NCBI GenBank assembly: GCA_023700825.1
Contig: JAMPYE010000233.1
Span: 1 to 6,865 of the forward strand
From: Thermoanaerobaculia bacterium
GTDB taxonomy: Bacteria > Acidobacteriota > Thermoanaerobaculia > Gp7-AA8
Length of the DNA: 6,865 nt
Reading direction: 5' to 3'
Below are positions 4,895 to 6,865 of the stretch, one piece after another; positions within the stretch are counted from its first letter, which is position 1; every line of letters begins with the position of its first letter. Below the pieces are notes generated by a model. That model searched no databases. It was not told the origin of the DNA and saw only the letters and a program-made list of their open reading frames with translations. The position numbers and the translations under genes are program-made.

Positions 4895-6831
4895 GATGTC
4901 TGAATGGCGGCGTTCGGAGTCGACCAGGAAGCGGTGAAGCAGACGCGCTCCATCCCGATCGCGTCGACCGGGCAGCGCATCACGCAGAGGGCACACCGGA
5001 TGCAGCGGTCCTCGTCCTTGAGGATTGCGGAGTTCTCGGAGAGATCGGCGTCGCCGCCGAGCGCCGCGGCGACCGCCGCGTCGACGTCGCCGGTGCGCTC
5101 GAGCACGTCGAGCGAGACGAGCTTGAGGCAGAGCGTCGGGCAGACGTCGGCGCACCCTCCGCAGAGCACGCAGCGCGTGCCGTCGAAGACCGGCGTCACT
5201 CCGCAGTCGAGGCAGCGCGACGCCTCGCGCATCGCGAGCTCCGCGTCGTACCCGCGCTCGACGACCTTGTCGGGATGGTGCAGCCGCTCCTCGGGCTCGA
5301 TCGTCGGGACCGGCGCGCGCGCGATTCGCTCGTAGCCCTGCTCGCGGCGGTAACGGTCGAGCAGCTCGAACGACGTCGTGATCTCCGAGTCGAGGTGGCG
5401 CCCGGTGAGGTAGCGATAGATCGAGCGCGCCGCGGCCTTACCGGAAGCCACGGCGTCAATGATGAGGCGCGTGCCGTGCGCGAGGTCGCCCGCGACGAAC
5501 ACGCCGGGGGCCGTCGACATCAGCGTGTCGCGATCGACCTTCGGCCAACCGGGTCGCATCTCCTCGATGTCGTCGCCGCCGCTCGCGCGGAACGAGATGT
5601 CGGGCGACTGGCCTACGGCCATGAGAACCGTGTTGGCTTCGACGATCCGGACCTCGTTGTCGTCGTAGACCGGAGAGAAGCGGCGCTGCTCGTCGTACAC
5701 GCGGACGCAGCGGCGGAACTTCACGCCCGTGACGCGACCGTCGTCGTTGCGCATCACCTCGAGCGGGCCCCAGCCGTTGAGCCGGCGGATGCCTTCCTCG
5801 TCGCCTTCGACGATCTCGACCGTGTCGGCCGGCATCTCCTCGAGCGTCTCGAGCGAGACGAGCGTGACCGCGTGGGTCGTCTCGAGGCGCGCCGCGGTGC
5901 GCGCGGCGTCGTACGCGATCTGGCGCAGCACCGTGCGCGCGACGTCGTAGGCGACGTTGCCGCCGCCGATGACGACGACCTTGTCGCCCAGGTCGAGCGG
6001 CTCGCCGAGATTCACGGAGCGGAGCAGGTCAACGCCGCCGAGCACTCCGGGGCCGCCTTCGCCGGGAAGCCCGAGGGCGCGGGAGCTCTTCGCGCCGACG
6101 GCGATGAGGACGGCGGCGTAGTCGCGGCGGAGGTCGGCGAGCGAGACGTCGCGTCCCACGGCGACGCCGCAGCGGATCTCGACGCCGAGTGCCTTGATGA
6201 CCTCCACCTCTCCCCGAATCACTTCGCGCGGGAGGCGGTAGCCGGGCACGCCGTAGGCGAGCATCCCGGCGGGCTCGGGCTCGAGCTCGAAGACGACCGG
6301 GCGGAAGCCTAACAGGGCCAGGTCGTGCGCGGCCGAGAGCCCGGCCGGCCCGGCGCCGATCACCGCGACCCTCTCCCCGTCTGCCGGAACGATTCGCTTG
6401 TCGACCGTCGAGCGGACGAGCTCGGCGAACTCGTTGACGTCGGCGCAGATGCCCTCGTACCCGCGCACGTCGTCCACCACCTCGGCCGCATCGCGAATCT
6501 CCGGCCCGAACATCTCGCAGACGAAGCGTTTGAGCGCGCGGATCGAGATCGGCTTGTCGTTTGCGACGAACGCTCCGTCGTCGTCGACGCGCGGGATCTT
6601 CCCGCGACGGCACGCCGCCTCACACGGAGCGCCGCAGACGCGCCCGCAGATCGAGGCGAACGGGTTCGGCCCGCGCGCGATCAGGTAGGCCTCTTCGAAC
6701 CGCCCTTCCGCGATCGCACGCACGTACCCGCGCGCGTCGGTATGGACCGGACAGGCCGCCTGACACGAGATCAGACTCTTGTGGTAGTCCTCGCCGGGAA
6801 CCTGAACTCGAAGCTGCTCGGATGTGTCCAT
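4888..6831 (-). CDS. GltD-type FAD/NAD(P)H oxidoreductase with C-terminal ferredoxin domain
   Basis: A 647-residue soluble protein with no signal peptide or membrane helix, so probably cytoplasmic. The N-terminal iron-sulfur domain has C23-x3-C27-P and then C62, C66, C70 and C74 (CGRVCGAPCEAAC). The FAD-binding Rossmann motif GAGPAGL is at 159-165, the second nucleotide-binding motif GGGNVAYD at 289-296, and the closing FAD motif FVAGDLAHGTRLIIDAVASG at 445-464. The tail starts with RCLDCG (539-544) and carries a two-cluster ferredoxin: C554/C557/C560/C564-P and C610/C613/C616/C620-P, with about 45 residues between the two motifs. Relatives are the small subunit of glutamate synthase, NfnB and SfrB-like flavoproteins, which pass electrons between NAD(P)H, flavin and iron-sulfur partners. 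No large glutamate synthase subunit is next to it; redox genes follow instead, so ammonia assimilation is unlikely. Inference: it connects the NAD(P)H or ferredoxin pool to the downstream respiratory complex. Confidence 0.92.
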   Translation of the reverse strand: MDTSEQLRVQVPGEDYHKSLISCQAACPVHTDARGYVRAIAEGRFEEAYLIARGPNPFASICGRVCGAPCEAACRRGKIPRVDDDGAFVANDKPISIRALKRFVCEMFGPEIRDAAEVVDDVRGYEGICADVNEFAELVRSTVDKRIVPADGERVAVIGAGPAGLSAAHDLALLGFRPVVFELEPEPAGMLAYGVPGYRLPREVIRGEVEVIKALGVEIRCGVAVGRDVSLADLRRDYAAVLIAVGAKSSRALGLPGEGGPGVLGGVDLLRSVNLGEPLDLGDKVVVIGGGNVAYDVARTVLRQIAYDAARTAARLETTHAVTLVSLETLEEMPADTVEIVEGDEEGIRRLNGWGPLEVMRNDDGRVTGVKFRRCVRVYDEQRRFSPVYDDNEVRIVEANTVLMAVGQSPDISFRASGGDDIEEMRPGWPKVDRDTLMSTAPGVFVAGDLAHGTRLIIDAVASGKAAARSIYRYLTGRHLDSEITTSFELLDRYRREQGYERIARAPVPTIEPEERLHHPDKVVERGYDAELAMREASRCLDCGVTPVFDGTRCVLCGGCADVCPTLCLKLVSLDVLERTGDVDAAVAAALGGDADLSENSAILKDEDRCIRCALCVMRCPVDAIGMERVCFTASWSTPNAAIQTSR

Positions 6832-6865
6832 CGTCGGCTCGTGATTCTTGACTTGTTTATAGACA
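6832..6865 (-). promoter_or_regulatory. AT-rich leader and possible promoter of the cluster
   Basis: These 34 bases upstream of the first gene are the only intergenic DNA of note. Bases 6841-6865 are about one-third G+C, against clearly GC-rich coding DNA. The minus strand holds a TATAAA box at 6856-6861, 24 bases before ATG 6831, where a -10 element would give a leader of roughly 18 bases. Any -35 element would fall outside the window. The ribosome site is weak (GAG at about -9). No recognised regulator site is visible. Confidence 0.3.

Noticed and set aside
3460..6312. Long plus-strand open frames at 3460-4626 and 4636-6312
   Set aside because: They are antisense to cytochrome b, the Rieske gene and the flavoprotein gene, have low-complexity charged products, and show no domain or convincing ribosome site.
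4888..6831. Calling the first gene glutamate synthase small subunit (gltD)
   Set aside because: The core matches that family, but the extra ferredoxin tail, the changed N-terminal cysteines and the respiratory neighbours argue for another redox role.

Overview
The window is a compact, single-strand gene cluster from a GC-rich bacterium. All five genes read on the minus strand, and there is no non-coding stretch longer than the 34 bases at the right edge. In transcription order (right to left) they encode: a GltD-type flavin/iron-sulfur oxidoreductase with a C-terminal ferredoxin domain (4888-6831); a Tat-signal Rieske 2Fe-2S protein (4407-4883); a long one-piece cytochrome b (2848-4410); a membrane-anchored cytochrome c with seven CXXCH haem sites (1185-2846); and the first 396 residues of a Tat-exported molybdopterin oxidoreductase of the NarG-like (type II DMSO reductase) branch, cut off by the left window edge (1-1188).

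The genes are packed as one transcription unit. Two junctions are 4-base ATGA overlaps, one is a 1-base gap and one a 4-base gap. An AT-rich patch at 6841-6865, just upstream of the first gene, contrasts with the GC-rich coding DNA and is the only candidate promoter seen.

Working model (inference): the Rieske protein and cytochrome b form a quinol-oxidising bc-type complex in which the heptahaem cytochrome replaces cytochrome c1. That cytochrome would exchange electrons on the outer face of the membrane with the exported molybdenum enzyme. The direction could be reductive (for example an outward-facing nitrate, selenate or chlorate-type reductase) or oxidative (nitrite- or hydrocarbon-oxidising relatives exist). 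The first gene has no export signal, so it should be cytoplasmic, and may link NAD(P)H or ferredoxin to the same chain. The molybdenum enzyme's substrate cannot be read from this fragment. Its iron-sulfur and electron-transfer partner subunits, if present, lie beyond the left edge.

The host is most likely a respiratory, high-GC bacterium of a type such as Gemmatimonadota, Acidobacteriota, Rokubacteria/Methylomirabilota or a myxobacterial/deltaproteobacterial lineage. The window holds no taxonomic marker, so this is a weak guess. There are no RNA genes, mobile elements, CRISPR arrays or terminators that I can support.
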